Numbered from the stretch's first letter, positions 8,685 to 18,621 are shown. The stretch: DNA of 58,450 nucleotides from an uncultured Alphaproteobacteria bacterium (GCA_902584635.1 CACIAQ010000007.1:1-58450), one strand, 5' to 3'. A program made the numbers and translations. The notes: generated from the letters alone by a model not told the origin.

Positions 8685-9077
8685 ATGAGCGTTGAACTGT
8701 ACTATATCTGTCTATATGGACTTCTAATCATAGCAACTACCCTTGTCCAACAGCTCACCAGCTTGGCAAACGTTGGAATTATGCCCGTGTTTAGTAGTCG
8801 AGAAGGCGTAAATTTTTCAGGTATGACCGGACGATTAGAGCGTGCTATTCTAAATTGTGTGATAGCATTTGCGATGATAGGTCCAGCAATCCTTGCACTT
8901 GCAATGACCGAAACCAGCAGTGCAAATACTAATCTGGCTGTTCAAGTTTTCTTTTGGGCACGTATCGTTTATGTAATCGCATACGGATTTAATATTATTG
9001 GATTAAGATCTGCAGGTTGGGTTGCGAGTTTATTAAGCATCCTCTATTTGTATTGGTCAGCAATGTCGATCAGCTAA
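8685..9077 (+). CDS. MAPEG-family membrane protein
   Basis: This 130-aa protein has four predicted transmembrane helices. The pattern after helix 1 (GVNFSGMTGRLERAILNCVIAFAMIGPAIL) matches the conserved R-x-x-R/N-x-x-E-N region of MAPEG proteins, here with RLERAILN. MAPEG members are microsomal glutathione transferases or eicosanoid enzymes in eukaryotes. Bacterial ones are mostly of unknown substrate and probably glutathione-dependent. An ACGAGG ribosome-binding site precedes the ATG at 8685. Confidence 0.75.
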   Translation: MSVELYYICLYGLLIIATTLVQQLTSLANVGIMPVFSSREGVNFSGMTGRLERAILNCVIAFAMIGPAILALAMTETSSANTNLAVQVFFWARIVYVIAYGFNIIGLRSAGWVASLLSILYLYWSAMSIS

Positions 9078-9122
9078 CTTTTTGGAAATAGACAACAATT
9101 TTAATAGAAAATAGAGAGCTTT

Positions 9123-10595
9123 ATGGAAGCCATAGATCAGCTGATCAATTACAATAGAACGACTGGTTTACTCCAATCCGTAGCGGGTAGAAATGCTTGG
9201 GATCAGGAGACAATGATGCCATCTAAGAGTGGAAATTCTCGAGCCATGGAGATGGGTGCACTTGAAGAAGTTATTCACGATAGAAAAAAAAATTCAATAG
9301 TCAGAAAGTTATTGGAACAAGCCAAACCTAAAACACCTTTTCAAGAAAGAGCTTATACACTAATAAAGAGAGCCTTTGACAGAGCAGAAGCTATACCAAG
9401 CAAACTCGCATCGGATTTGGCTGCAACCACATCCTTAGCTCAAATGGCCTGGCAAAAAGCTAGACAAAATAACGATTTTTCTGAGTTTTCACCTCACTTA
9501 AAGAAGGTAATTGATTTAAAGAGAGAAGAGGCATCCCTTCTATCTCCTAGTGGAGATTTATACGATGGGTTAATAAATGATTACGAATTTGGAATGACAA
9601 AAAAAGAGACCTCCAGTATTTTTGAAGAAATGAAGCCAAGACTTTTAGATTTGCGGCAGAGAATAAGTGAAGCAAAACTTTCCAAACCCGAATTAGAAGG
9701 CGACTTTAATACTGAAAAACAATTAAAACTCGCCCATGAAATAGCAGAGACATTCTTCTATGACTTTGATAGAGGAAGAATTGATATTGTAGCGCATCCT
9801 TTTTGTTCAGGTGGTGGGGATGATGTACGAATTACTACCCGGGTCGATAATAAGGACCCATTTAACTGTTTATACAGTACTATTCACGAAGTGGGACACG
9901 CTTGCTATGAACAAAACGTGTCTTCAGAATTTTTACACTCGCCTCTCGGTTCTGGCGTATCTTTAGGCATTCACGAAAGTCAGTCTAGGATATTTGAGAA
10001 CCAAATTGGAAGATCTAGGCAATTTACTAGGTGGCTGTTTAAGAAAATGAAAAGCTATTTTGGAGAATTTGGCATTAGAGATGAGGAAGAATTCTACCGT
10101 TTGGTTAATAAGGTTGAAACCGGTTTTATTAGAACTGAAGCAGACGAAGTTCACTACAATCTACATATTATGCTTCGCTTTGAGCTCGAATTAGAGGTAA
10201 TTGGAAAAAATTTGGAAGTTCCGGATTTGCCCGAGGCCTGGAATGCAAAATTCAAGGAATATTTTGACTGTAACGTTGAAAAAGCCTCTGATGGAATTCT
10301 CCAGGACGTTCATTGGTCAATCGGTGCATTTGGGTATTTTCCAACCTACACTTTAGGTAACTTAAATGCCGGTTGTTTATTTGAAAAGATGCAAAAAGAT
10401 ATTCCTGATCTTGCAGACGGATTTGAGAAAGGTGATGTGTCATTAGCAACCACTTGGTTAGCAGAGAACATACATCAGCATGGAAGCCTATACGAACCTG
10501 CTGACCTGATCAAAAAAGCTACAGGAAAGGCTTTTACGCCTGAGCCCTTTTTGAATTATTTAGATGAAAAGTTTTCCGATATGTACGAGGTCTAA
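9123..10595 (+). CDS. Carboxypeptidase Taq (M32 metallopeptidase)
   Basis: This M32 thermostable-type carboxypeptidase is 490 aa, within the usual 490-510 aa. The zinc-binding HEVGH is at residues 255-259, and the third ligand lies in the downstream GIHESQSRIFENQIGRS motif, which is diagnostic of M32. HPFCSGGGDDVRITTR and EADEVHYNLHIMLRFELE are further signature blocks. It is a cytoplasmic enzyme that removes C-terminal residues from peptides for turnover. The C-terminus overlaps the convergent yajQ by four bases. Confidence 0.93.
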   Translation: MEAIDQLINYNRTTGLLQSVAGRNAWDQETMMPSKSGNSRAMEMGALEEVIHDRKKNSIVRKLLEQAKPKTPFQERAYTLIKRAFDRAEAIPSKLASDLAATTSLAQMAWQKARQNNDFSEFSPHLKKVIDLKREEASLLSPSGDLYDGLINDYEFGMTKKETSSIFEEMKPRLLDLRQRISEAKLSKPELEGDFNTEKQLKLAHEIAETFFYDFDRGRIDIVAHPFCSGGGDDVRITTRVDNKDPFNCLYSTIHEVGHACYEQNVSSEFLHSPLGSGVSLGIHESQSRIFENQIGRSRQFTRWLFKKMKSYFGEFGIRDEEEFYRLVNKVETGFIRTEADEVHYNLHIMLRFELELEVIGKNLEVPDLPEAWNAKFKEYFDCNVEKASDGILQDVHWSIGAFGYFPTYTLGNLNAGCLFEKMQKDIPDLADGFEKGDVSLATTWLAENIHQHGSLYEPADLIKKATGKAFTPEPFLNYLDEKFSDMYEV

Positions 10596-11077
10596 TCTCT
10601 AAAATTTATAAATTGTAAAGGAAGAGGTAAATCGAGCTTTTTTGCTAACGAAATAACTTCCTGAAGACTATCTTTCTTTTGCCCTGAAACCCTAAGCTCA
10701 TTACCTTGTATTTTTACCTGCACTTTTAACTTACTCTGCTTGACAGAAGAAATAATTTTCTTTGATGTGTCTTGTTCAATTCCCTCCAGCAAATCATAGT
10801 TTTGCCTTACTCGATTACCTGAAGCGCTTTCCGTTGATTTAACTTTTAGGGCTTTGGGGTCTATACCTCTTTTAACAAAATGGCCTATTAGAAGTTCGTT
10901 AACTTGCTTTGCTTTCAAGTCATCTTCTGTTTCTACAGTTAACAAGTTCTGATTTCTCTCAATATCGGTCTTCGAACCTTTAAAATCATATCGCTGGTTG
11001 ATCTCTTTACTAGCATTAAAAATCGCATTCTCAACTTCCTGCATATCCAATTTACTAACAATATCAAAACTAGGCAT
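10592..11077 (-). CDS. YajQ-family nucleotide-binding protein
   Basis: Starting at the ATG at 11077 gives MPSFDIVSKLDMQEVENA and a 161-aa protein, exactly the YajQ family length and conserved start. An upstream in-frame ATG at 11143 would add 22 residues that the family lacks. INQRYDFKGSKTDIE and RQNYDLLEGIEQDTSKKI are the conserved blocks. The fold is two RNP-like domains. Homologues bind nucleotides or cyclic di-GMP and tRNA, and some act as effectors of transcription, but the role here is not known. It is convergent with the M32 gene. Confidence 0.92.
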   Translation of the reverse strand: MPSFDIVSKLDMQEVENAIFNASKEINQRYDFKGSKTDIERNQNLLTVETEDDLKAKQVNELLIGHFVKRGIDPKALKVKSTESASGNRVRQNYDLLEGIEQDTSKKIISSVKQSKLKVQVKIQGNELRVSGQKKDSLQEVISLAKKLDLPLPLQFINFRD

Positions 11078-11237
11078 TTCCTCTAAACTCCCTTGACCAT
11101 AAAAAAATTGCTTTGTTGTCATTTTACAATAAATAAACCCCAAATTTAACTCATATTTAGATTCACAAAAATTACAATATTTTTAAGTCTCACAATGATG
11201 TATGATAAAAACTTCGAGTAGAGCCGGATAATTTATA

Positions 11238-12656
11238 ATGGAAAAGCAAAATAAACAATCAGAGCCTAGCTTTTATGTAAATTTTAAGAAAGTTTACGCA
11301 CGTAATATAGACAGCAATATAAGCTTGCTAAATTTTTTGAGGCATAATTGTAAATTTACTGGGACAAAAGAGGGGTGCTCAGAGGGAGACTGTGGTGCAT
11401 GCTCTGTATTGATTTTTGATGAAAAAGGATCCTTAGCACCAGTAAACTCTTGTATTTTAAAGGTGGGACAAATAATTGATAAAAATATAGTAACAATTGA
11501 AGGTGCTAGCAAATTATGCTCTGCTAAACCTTTAATTCAAGCACTAAACTCCGAGGCGGCGTCGCAATGTGGGTTTTGCACACCTGGCTTTGTAATGGCA
11601 GCGCTTGCATTAAAAGAAAAACATAAAAGCCCTTCTGAGAGCGTTATCCATGACTCTCTATCTGGAAACTTATGTCGCTGTACAGGGTATAGACCAATAG
11701 TGAACGGGATCCAATCTCTCAAAGAAAAAATAAAGTTTCCAATGCCTATAAATAGTAAAGGCTCAAAATTAAAGACCGCAATTTTTGGAAAGACAACTTA
11801 CATTTACCCAGGCTCTAAAAAAGAACTAATTGAATTTGTATCAAAGGAAAAAAATTACACTGTTTTGTCTGGAGGTACAGACTGGAACCTTGAAGCGGAA
11901 GACTCCAATTTTAAAGAACAGAAAATATTATTTCTGAATAATATTAAAGAAATGTCTACAATTAAGACCAGGACTTCATCATTTGAAATAGGAGCTTGTG
12001 TTACACTGTCTAAATTCGAAGAGTTATGCCGTGAATTTTTCTCCCCCTTTCTGGATACAATTATTAGGTTTGGTTCTCCACAGATTAGAACAGCCGCAAC
12101 GGTTGGAGGGAATCTTGGGACATCGAGCCCTATTGGTGACCTAGCTCCCCTATTTTTCATATTGGAGGCTGAATTGTCTCTACTCGGTCCAAAAGGAGAA
12201 AGAACTATTCCGATTAAAGATTTTTTTAAGGGATATAGAAAGAACGCTCTGAAACGCAATGAGCTTATATACAAGGTTAAGGTACCAAAAACAAAAAAGG
12301 AAGATTCAATTTTTTCTTGGAAGCTATCAAAAAGGTATGATCAAGATATATCAACTTTATCGCTGGCAGCCAAATTTAAGATGGATAAAAACTACACTAT
12401 AGAGAATATTATTTTATCTGCTGGGGGCGTAGGACCCACGCCTTTGTTATTAGATAAAACGGGTAAATTATTAAAGGATAGTAATCTACGCTTTAACGAA
12501 AACTCTCTAATAACTGCTTTAAGTCATGATATTTCTCCAATAAGTGATCTTAGAGGGACAGCAAAATATCGATCGGCTGCAATGGTTGGATTGATAAAAA
12601 AAATGCAAAGATCCGCCATAAGTGGTGAGAAACAACATTCGATAATGAGTATTTGA
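11238..12656 (+). CDS. xdhA: Xanthine dehydrogenase small subunit (2Fe-2S and FAD)
   Basis: This 472-aa iron-sulfur/flavin subunit belongs to the molybdenum enzyme that oxidises hypoxanthine to xanthine to urate. The plant-type ferredoxin domain has Cys47, Cys52, Cys55 and Cys72. The second 2Fe-2S helical domain has Cys111, Cys114, Cys146 and Cys148 (CGFCTPG, LCRCTGYRPI). An FAD-binding domain follows (GGTDWNLE, and GSPQIRTAATVGGNLGTSSPIGD). NAD+ is the expected electron acceptor. It overlaps xdhB, and xdhB begins the adjoining purine-breakdown island. No xdhC maturation factor is nearby. Confidence 0.94.
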   Translation: MEKQNKQSEPSFYVNFKKVYARNIDSNISLLNFLRHNCKFTGTKEGCSEGDCGACSVLIFDEKGSLAPVNSCILKVGQIIDKNIVTIEGASKLCSAKPLIQALNSEAASQCGFCTPGFVMAALALKEKHKSPSESVIHDSLSGNLCRCTGYRPIVNGIQSLKEKIKFPMPINSKGSKLKTAIFGKTTYIYPGSKKELIEFVSKEKNYTVLSGGTDWNLEAEDSNFKEQKILFLNNIKEMSTIKTRTSSFEIGACVTLSKFEELCREFFSPFLDTIIRFGSPQIRTAATVGGNLGTSSPIGDLAPLFFILEAELSLLGPKGERTIPIKDFFKGYRKNALKRNELIYKVKVPKTKKEDSIFSWKLSKRYDQDISTLSLAAKFKMDKNYTIENIILSAGGVGPTPLLLDKTGKLLKDSNLRFNENSLITALSHDISPISDLRGTAKYRSAAMVGLIKKMQRSAISGEKQHSIMSI

Positions 12657-14980
12657 TGGCGTTAGATAACAAAAATAATATTTCAGTTGGAAAGTCTCAC
12701 TACCAAGATTCGTCTTTCAGACAACTTACGGGAAGAGCCGAGTACATAGACGATATTCCATTGTCAGAAAATACTTTGCATGGAGCTCTTATCCTCTCAG
12801 AAATACCATCTGGTATGATAACTTCTATTGAGACCGAAAAAGCAAAAAAATTTGATCCAAGCATTACAGTTATTACAGCAAAAGACATACCTGGTAGGAA
12901 TGATATAGCGCCTATTTTTGCAGATGAGCCAATCTTTGCAGAAAAAGAGGTGACTTATGTAGGCCAACCTATCGGGCTCATTGTTGCTTCATCAATGGAG
13001 AGAGCGAGGGCAGCCGTAAATGAAGTGAAGATTGTCTATAAAAAAGATAAAACACCGATATTAGACTTGGATTTAGCGTTCAAGAAAAAAAACTTCTTTT
13101 TAAAACCAATTCACTTTGAGAGAGGTAAGGCAAACGAACAGATTAAGCAGGCACCCCATAAACTTATGGGTTCATTTTCTATGGGGGGTCAAGATCACTT
13201 TTATTTGGAGACACATATTGCTCTTGCCATTCCGCATGAAAACTCTGAGTTCACAATCTGGTCAAGCACACAACATCCAACTGAAGTCCAGCATGGTGTA
13301 TCCAACGTTTTAAATATTCCAGCGGCCAAGATCTCTAGTAAGGTCAGGAGACTTGGCGGTGGCTTTGGAGGTAAAGAAAGCCAGTCAACAATATACGCCG
13401 CCATAGCAGCTCTAGGAGCATACATTTTGGATAAGCCTGTTAAGCTTCGTCTTAATCGCAAAGATGACATGGCATCATCCGGGAAACGTCATGACTTTGA
13501 AGTGAAATACACCGTAGGTTTTAATAAAAAAGGAAAGATTAAGGGATTAGACATCACATTGCTTAGCAATGCAGGTAATGTCTGCGATCTGTCAGCTCCT
13601 GTAATGTCGAGGGCATTGACCCATTTAGATAACTGTTACTCTTTTAAAGATTTTACCGCACGAGGCTATATATGTAAAACAAACACCGTATCTAACACAG
13701 CGTTTAGAGGCTTTGGTGGCCCTCAAGGAATGCTTGCAATTGAGACTATTCTTGAAAGAGTTTCTCGATTTCTCGGAATCGATTTAGATGCACTTAGACG
13801 TGAAAATTATTATTCCGCTAAAAATGGAATTAAAACACCCTATGGGCAAATAGTTAAAAATATTAAAATTGAAAAAATAATTAATGAGATGGAAACTTTC
13901 GCAGGTCTAGAAAAAAGAAAGCTTCTTGTAGAAAGGTTTAACACGTCGCAAATTAATAAAAATCAGCCTTACAGAAAAGGAATTGCCTTCATGCCCGCCA
14001 AGTTTGGGATATCTTTTAATAAGGTATCCTTAAATCAAGCAGGAGCATTAGTCCATGTATACACAGATGGTTCGGTGAGACTAAATCATGGCGGAACAGA
14101 GATGGGACAAGGCCTATTTACCAAAGTGGCTCAGGTCGTCTCAGAATGTTTCAACATTCCTTTAGACTATGTACATATTGCTGGAACAAATACCGATGAG
14201 GTCCCAAACACCTCAGCTACAGCTGCATCGTCTGGCTCCGATATTAATGGTATGGCTGCGTGGAAAGCAGCTACTGTTATCAAACAAAGAATGCTTAAAC
14301 ACGCGAGCAAAGTTTTTAAAAAGCCACCCTCTTCTATTGAATTTAAGAACGGTCTGATACTGAGCGGAAATAAGAGCATGACTTTTAAGGAATTAGCATT
14401 TTCCTGCTGGGAAAACAGAATATCTCTTTCATCAACGGGCTTTTATAAAACACCAAAAATCTCATGGGATCAGGAAAAATTTAAGGGAAGCCCCTATTTT
14501 TATTTCACGTGGGGAGCGGCAGTATCGGAAGCAATTATAGATATTGATACAGGAGAAAGTCGAATACTTAGGGCAGACATCATTCAAGACTGTGGGAGCT
14601 CTCTCAACCCCCTAATTGATAGAGGGCAGATAGAAGGAGGTTTCATCCAGGGTATAGGATGGCTAACTTGTGAAGAACTATATTTTAATCCAGAAGGCAA
14701 ACTTTTAACTCTTGGCCCCTCAACGTATAAAATACCTGGAAGCCGAGATGTACCACCTGAATTTAATATTAAGCTATTAGAGAATACTCCCAATGAAGAG
14801 AAGACAATATTTAGATCTAAAGCTGTCGGTGAGCCCCCTCTATTACTATCCATTTCTCACTTTTTGGCTTTGAAAAATGCCGTCTCAATGGCTAGCGAAA
14901 CATCAAATGCAGATTTATTAAATGCTCCCGCAACACCTTCAAAAATTTTAGCTGCGGTGCATAATGATCACTCTATGTAA
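12656..14980 (+). CDS. xdhB: Xanthine dehydrogenase large subunit (molybdopterin)
   Basis: This 774-aa molybdenum-cofactor subunit is the catalytic part of XdhAB. Family motifs in order are QDHFYLETH, RLGGGFGGKESQ, NTAFRGFGGPQGM (with the Arg that positions the substrate), EMGQGLFTKVAQV, TSATAASSGSD and KAVGEPPLLL, which carries the catalytic Glu that activates the Mo-OH. The ATG at 12656 shares one base with the xdhA stop (TGATG). A TTG one codon earlier is the alternative. Its 3' end overlaps the convergent allA by 13 bases. It is complete and full length. Confidence 0.95.
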   Translation: MALDNKNNISVGKSHYQDSSFRQLTGRAEYIDDIPLSENTLHGALILSEIPSGMITSIETEKAKKFDPSITVITAKDIPGRNDIAPIFADEPIFAEKEVTYVGQPIGLIVASSMERARAAVNEVKIVYKKDKTPILDLDLAFKKKNFFLKPIHFERGKANEQIKQAPHKLMGSFSMGGQDHFYLETHIALAIPHENSEFTIWSSTQHPTEVQHGVSNVLNIPAAKISSKVRRLGGGFGGKESQSTIYAAIAALGAYILDKPVKLRLNRKDDMASSGKRHDFEVKYTVGFNKKGKIKGLDITLLSNAGNVCDLSAPVMSRALTHLDNCYSFKDFTARGYICKTNTVSNTAFRGFGGPQGMLAIETILERVSRFLGIDLDALRRENYYSAKNGIKTPYGQIVKNIKIEKIINEMETFAGLEKRKLLVERFNTSQINKNQPYRKGIAFMPAKFGISFNKVSLNQAGALVHVYTDGSVRLNHGGTEMGQGLFTKVAQVVSECFNIPLDYVHIAGTNTDEVPNTSATAASSGSDINGMAAWKAATVIKQRMLKHASKVFKKPPSSIEFKNGLILSGNKSMTFKELAFSCWENRISLSSTGFYKTPKISWDQEKFKGSPYFYFTWGAAVSEAIIDIDTGESRILRADIIQDCGSSLNPLIDRGQIEGGFIQGIGWLTCEELYFNPEGKLLTLGPSTYKIPGSRDVPPEFNIKLLENTPNEEKTIFRSKAVGEPPLLLSISHFLALKNAVSMASETSNADLLNAPATPSKILAAVHNDHSM

Positions 14981-15483
14981 ATCTCATTACCATTGCTTTG
15001 AAAAAAAAACTCTCTCAAATTTTCTTTGCCTGCATCCAATGCTGATGATCTATCGACAACCAAAAAATCTTGAGCTGTATTAACGAGCAGTGGAAAATGC
15101 CAAACTTTTGGATTGTAATTTATACCTACATTACCTGGCACTTCGAAATACTTGATTGAAGAAAGATCTGGGGATCCGTCATTATCATTTGCCACGACTA
15201 CTTGCCAATCTATTTTTTGTATTGGCATAAATGCTTGAGATGCCAGAGGATGCATCTCCAGATAATCAATTTTTATCGGTCTTTTTCTAGGAGTAGCAGA
15301 AAATATTGAAATGATTGGATTGGCTTTTTTGTCCAGCACTTGCACCGTCGCTACCTCATCAAACCTCTCACAATATCCCTGATTTATCAGAAATTTATTA
15401 TTTTCCATCCCTTTTGAAATTACATCACCAAAAGGTTCGAATAATTTCTGGCTTATGGTCAGCTTTTCTAAATTTAAATGCAT
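14968..15483 (-). CDS. allA: Ureidoglycolate lyase
   Basis: This 171-aa protein matches the AllA cupin-fold family. It opens with LNLEKLTISQKLFEPFGDVI, carries SATPRKRPIKIDYLEMHPLASQAFMPI (the conserved E-x-H-P-x-x-S-Q active-site block) and has VGINYNPKVWHFPLL near the end. It splits ureidoglycolate to glyoxylate and urea, the last step of the pathway. It is the final gene of the uraH-puuD-puuE-alc-allA unit: its ATG lies one base past the alc stop. The end of the frame runs 13 bases into the convergent xdhB. Confidence 0.93.
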   Translation of the reverse strand: MHLNLEKLTISQKLFEPFGDVISKGMENNKFLINQGYCERFDEVATVQVLDKKANPIISIFSATPRKRPIKIDYLEMHPLASQAFMPIQKIDWQVVVANDNDGSPDLSSIKYFEVPGNVGINYNPKVWHFPLLVNTAQDFLVVDRSSALDAGKENLREFFFQSNGNEIYIE

Positions 15484-15484
15484 T

Positions 15485-16480
15485 TTAGCTTACTGGTTGA
15501 CCAAAAATTCGAAATCTCGAAACTCCCCCATCAGGATAGATGTTTAATCTCACGTGGGAGACCGTATTTTCGTGTAAGAAATCATTTTTTCCAAAGTTAT
15601 GAATAAAGTCTGGTTTGCATTTTTTCTCATCTAAAAAAAATTCCCAGTTACTAGAAGCTTCAAATGCTTTTATTTTGTCTTTTTCATTTTTTAAATCAAT
15701 TGTTTGAATTGAAGCTCTATCTGGAAAATTACCCTTGAAGTGACAGGTATCTATTTCTACATTCGATATCAGCCCAGGTGTTCCTAATTCAATGATTATA
15801 AAATCATTTCCAGGGACACGCCTACGCCGAGTCTCCCACCCGTCACCCATTGTAGTTCCTCTACCTTCAGACAGGAGAGCGTTTACATTGCCATAGTGTG
15901 CGTTATTATACCCAATGATTTTGCCTCCATTTTTTAGAGCAGATAATTCTAAGTCTTTAGATAGATCCTGAGAAAAGGGAATAAGATCTCCAAAAAGTCT
16001 AAGCCGCGCTACACCTCCATCTGGGAAAATATTTAATCTAACATAGGTTACATTTTGATTTTTTAGGAGCTTATATTCATTTATGTGATCTCCTTTCAAA
16101 ATCTGTTTTTCAAGAAGTGTGTGCCAGTCCAAAGATCCTGCTTCATAACTATTGTTAGATGAGAAATCTAGCGAGGCAACTGGCGGATAGTTACCAGTAA
16201 AATGACTAGTATCAATTATTACATCCTCTATAGAACATCTGCCTCCTAAGCCAATTATAGCCCAGTCGTTTCCTTCTACTCTTTTTCTACGGCTTTCCCA
16301 ACCATCCATCCATTTTCCATGATCATCATATTTATCGTCAATGAAAATAGGATCAGTGTCATTTAACATTCGATCACATTTTGCAAAAAAGTCGTCAGAC
16401 ACATCAATGATTTTTGCCCCTGCTTTCGGTGATGCCAAATTAACCTTTTTTGATACTATTAATTTGTCTTCATTTTTCAT
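15485..16480 (-). CDS. alc: Allantoicase
   Basis: This 331-aa enzyme hydrolyses allantoate to ureidoglycolate and urea. It contains two copies of the allantoicase beta-sandwich domain, each with the repeated pattern KW/GDGWE(S/T)RRxR-V-GND-x-IIxLG and ending in VxHVRLNI(F/Y)PDGGV-RxR(L/I)FG. The ATG at 16480 is preferred because GGAGAAAGG sits about 10 bases upstream. A frame start at 16510 would add ten residues foreign to the family. It overlaps the end of puuE by 11 bases. Confidence 0.95.
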   Translation of the reverse strand: MKNEDKLIVSKKVNLASPKAGAKIIDVSDDFFAKCDRMLNDTDPIFIDDKYDDHGKWMDGWESRRKRVEGNDWAIIGLGGRCSIEDVIIDTSHFTGNYPPVASLDFSSNNSYEAGSLDWHTLLEKQILKGDHINEYKLLKNQNVTYVRLNIFPDGGVARLRLFGDLIPFSQDLSKDLELSALKNGGKIIGYNNAHYGNVNALLSEGRGTTMGDGWETRRRRVPGNDFIIIELGTPGLISNVEIDTCHFKGNFPDRASIQTIDLKNEKDKIKAFEASSNWEFFLDEKKCKPDFIHNFGKNDFLHENTVSHVRLNIYPDGGVSRFRIFGQPVS

Positions 16481-17378
16481 GTGGTAGTACCTTTCTCCAA
16501 TGCCTCGCAATTCCTATTCTAGTTGTAAACCAGACATCACTGAATGACTGAATGTAATCAACAAACTTTTTTAGTGCTGGGAACCTTCCCGGTTTTCCAA
16601 TTATACGACAATGAAGTCCAATGTTCATAATCTTAGAACCTTCATGCCTTTCTTCGTATAGACAGTCAAAACTATCCTTAAGATAATTAAAAAAATGCTC
16701 GCCATTATGAAATCCTTGCGGGGTTAGAAATCTCATGTCATTAGTATCAAGAGTGTAAGGTATAATTAAGTGCGGCTTTTTTGTCATTTTAGACCAAAAT
16801 GGTAAGTCATCACTATAGTCGTCTGAGTCATAAAGAAAGCCCCCTTCTTCACAAACCAAATCCCTTGTATTCTCTGAGGTACGACCTGTGTACCAACCCA
16901 TAGGTCTTTCTCCACAGATTCTTTTTTGAATCTCTATTGCTTTTTGCATATGCTCTTTTTCAGTGGCTCTGGGAACATCTTTGTAGTTTATCCATCTTAG
17001 TCCATGGGAACAAATCTCATGATTATCTTTCAAAATTTGATCTACAATTCTTGGATTTTCTTCCAAAGCTTGTGCTACAGCGAAAATTGTTATCGGGATT
17101 TGTCTTTCTCTGAATAGTTTTAAAATTCGCCAAACACCGGCTCTAGTACCATATTCATATAAACTTTCCATGGACATGTGTCGTTGACCAAAAAATGGCT
17201 CGGCACCTATGATCTCTGAAAGAAAAGTCTCGGAATGATTATCTCCATAGATTATTGAATTTTCACCACCTTCTTCTAAGTTCAAAACGAATTGAACCGC
17301 CAACTTTCTACCCCCTGGCCAGCTAAAGTGAGGAATTTCGCCATGGTAACCTTCTAGATCTCTGAGTTTCGTTTCCAT
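16470..17378 (-). CDS. puuE: PuuE-type allantoinase (polysaccharide-deacetylase fold)
   Basis: This protein of about 302 aa has a NodB/polysaccharide-deacetylase fold of the PuuE type, the cofactor-free allantoinase that converts allantoin to allantoate. Characteristic blocks are a GGENSIIYGD start, an EYGTRAGVWRILKLF segment, the HEICSHGLRW motif and ERPMGWYTGRTSENTRDL. Known PuuE proteins sit beside urate-oxidation genes exactly as here. Either the GTG at 17387, overlapping the puuD stop as GTGA, or the ATG at 17378 can serve as start. The ATG is listed because a GAGAAG lies at usable spacing. It is distinct from the metal-dependent amidohydrolase allantoinase. Confidence 0.93.
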   Translation of the reverse strand: METKLRDLEGYHGEIPHFSWPGGRKLAVQFVLNLEEGGENSIIYGDNHSETFLSEIIGAEPFFGQRHMSMESLYEYGTRAGVWRILKLFRERQIPITIFAVAQALEENPRIVDQILKDNHEICSHGLRWINYKDVPRATEKEHMQKAIEIQKRICGERPMGWYTGRTSENTRDLVCEEGGFLYDSDDYSDDLPFWSKMTKKPHLIIPYTLDTNDMRFLTPQGFHNGEHFFNYLKDSFDCLYEERHEGSKIMNIGLHCRIIGKPGRFPALKKFVDYIQSFSDVWFTTRIGIARHWRKVLPHEK

Positions 17379-17383
17379 ACTGC

Positions 17384-18619
17384 TCACTTCTCTTCTCTTA
17401 ATATTTCCTCAATCTTATGAAAAAGGTTTGCGTACAATAACCGCTCCTCGTCTTCTAAAAAAGTAATATTGCCAGGTGGCATCGCCCTTGACGCAGCAAC
17501 CTGCTTATAAATAGTTTCATAGTTATTAATCAAGTGACTGAATTCGCTCAAATAAACCCCTTTAGGAGGTTTTTTCATTCCTTCCCAAGATGGCTCCATA
17601 ACATGGCAAGTGGAACATTTATAAGCCGTCACCTCCATAATATTATCTTTGAATTCTTTTGAAAATGAGCTTTCGATTAGGCTTAGCTTTTCTGGCGATA
17701 GTTGGTCCAAACTAGGTTCGTCAACTTCAGACAACATTAGAGAACCCCATGATAGGATTACAATTGGAATTGCAACCCAATACGGGCTCTTGTTACCAGC
17801 GTGTCTCTCATTAAAAAAATGTCTAACAAGGCCTCCTATAATTATGGTCAATACAATTATCACCCAAGAATAGGAGGTAGCATAGGCGGTAGGATAATGA
17901 TTGCCGATCATTATAAAGATTACAGGAAGGGTCAAATAGTTGTTGTGAAGAGATCTTTGTTTTGCACGGATACCATATTTAGGGCTGGGTGTCTTCTTGG
18001 CGATTAATTGTGCTACAACTTTTTTCTGACCTGGAATAATTACCATCAGAACATTTGCTACCATTATCGTACCAAGAGTTACTCCCATCTGCATAAAAGC
18101 CCCTCTCGAACTTAGTAATGAATAGGATGCCCAAGACAAAAATGCAAAAAATATTAATAGTACAATTGACAATACTAAATTAGATTTGCCAACCAGCAAT
18201 CTGCATATTAGATCGTATATCACCCATCCAAATATAACACCTGCTATTGATATTAAAACAGCAGCAGTTTTAGATAATTCAATTTTTTCATAATCAATTA
18301 GATATAGTTCAGCACCAAGATAGTAGACGAGTATGAATAGCGCTGCACCGGTAATCCATGTAGCATAAGCCTCCCACTTAAACCAAGTTAAGTGATCGGG
18401 TAGATGATTTGGAGCCACGAGATATTTTACCAAATTATAAAAACCACCTCCATGAACTTGCCAAGCCTCTCCGTGTGCCTCTTTAGGCAATGAGGATGAT
18501 TTTCTTAGACTTAGGTCGAGCGCAATAAAATAAAAGCTAGATCCTATCCATGCAATTCCAGCAATTACATGAAACCATCGAACCATAAACTCTATCCACT
18601 CAAGATAATCAAAATCCAT
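17384..18619 (-). CDS. puuD: Membrane urate oxidase with cytochrome c domain (PuuD)
   Basis: This 411-aa inner-membrane protein has about eight transmembrane helices. It starts YLEWIEFMVRWFHVIAGIAWIGSSFYFIALD and ends in a class I cytochrome c domain with Cys335-S-T-Cys338-His339 and a probable axial Met380. PuuD is the alphaproteobacterial alternative to soluble uricase. It oxidises urate to 5-hydroxyisourate and passes electrons to the respiratory chain through the attached haem domain. The position directly between uraH and puuE, with 2-base and overlapping joins, fits that step order. No soluble uricase gene is in the window. Confidence 0.95.
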   Translation of the reverse strand: MDFDYLEWIEFMVRWFHVIAGIAWIGSSFYFIALDLSLRKSSSLPKEAHGEAWQVHGGGFYNLVKYLVAPNHLPDHLTWFKWEAYATWITGAALFILVYYLGAELYLIDYEKIELSKTAAVLISIAGVIFGWVIYDLICRLLVGKSNLVLSIVLLIFFAFLSWASYSLLSSRGAFMQMGVTLGTIMVANVLMVIIPGQKKVVAQLIAKKTPSPKYGIRAKQRSLHNNYLTLPVIFIMIGNHYPTAYATSYSWVIIVLTIIIGGLVRHFFNERHAGNKSPYWVAIPIVILSWGSLMLSEVDEPSLDQLSPEKLSLIESSFSKEFKDNIMEVTAYKCSTCHVMEPSWEGMKKPPKGVYLSEFSHLINNYETIYKQVAASRAMPPGNITFLEDEERLLYANLFHKIEEILREEK

Positions 18620-18621
18620 GC

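Noticed and set aside
11855-12274. 139-aa minus-strand frame inside xdhA
   Set aside because: The xdhA frame has all eight Cys ligands and FAD motifs. The antisense frame has none.
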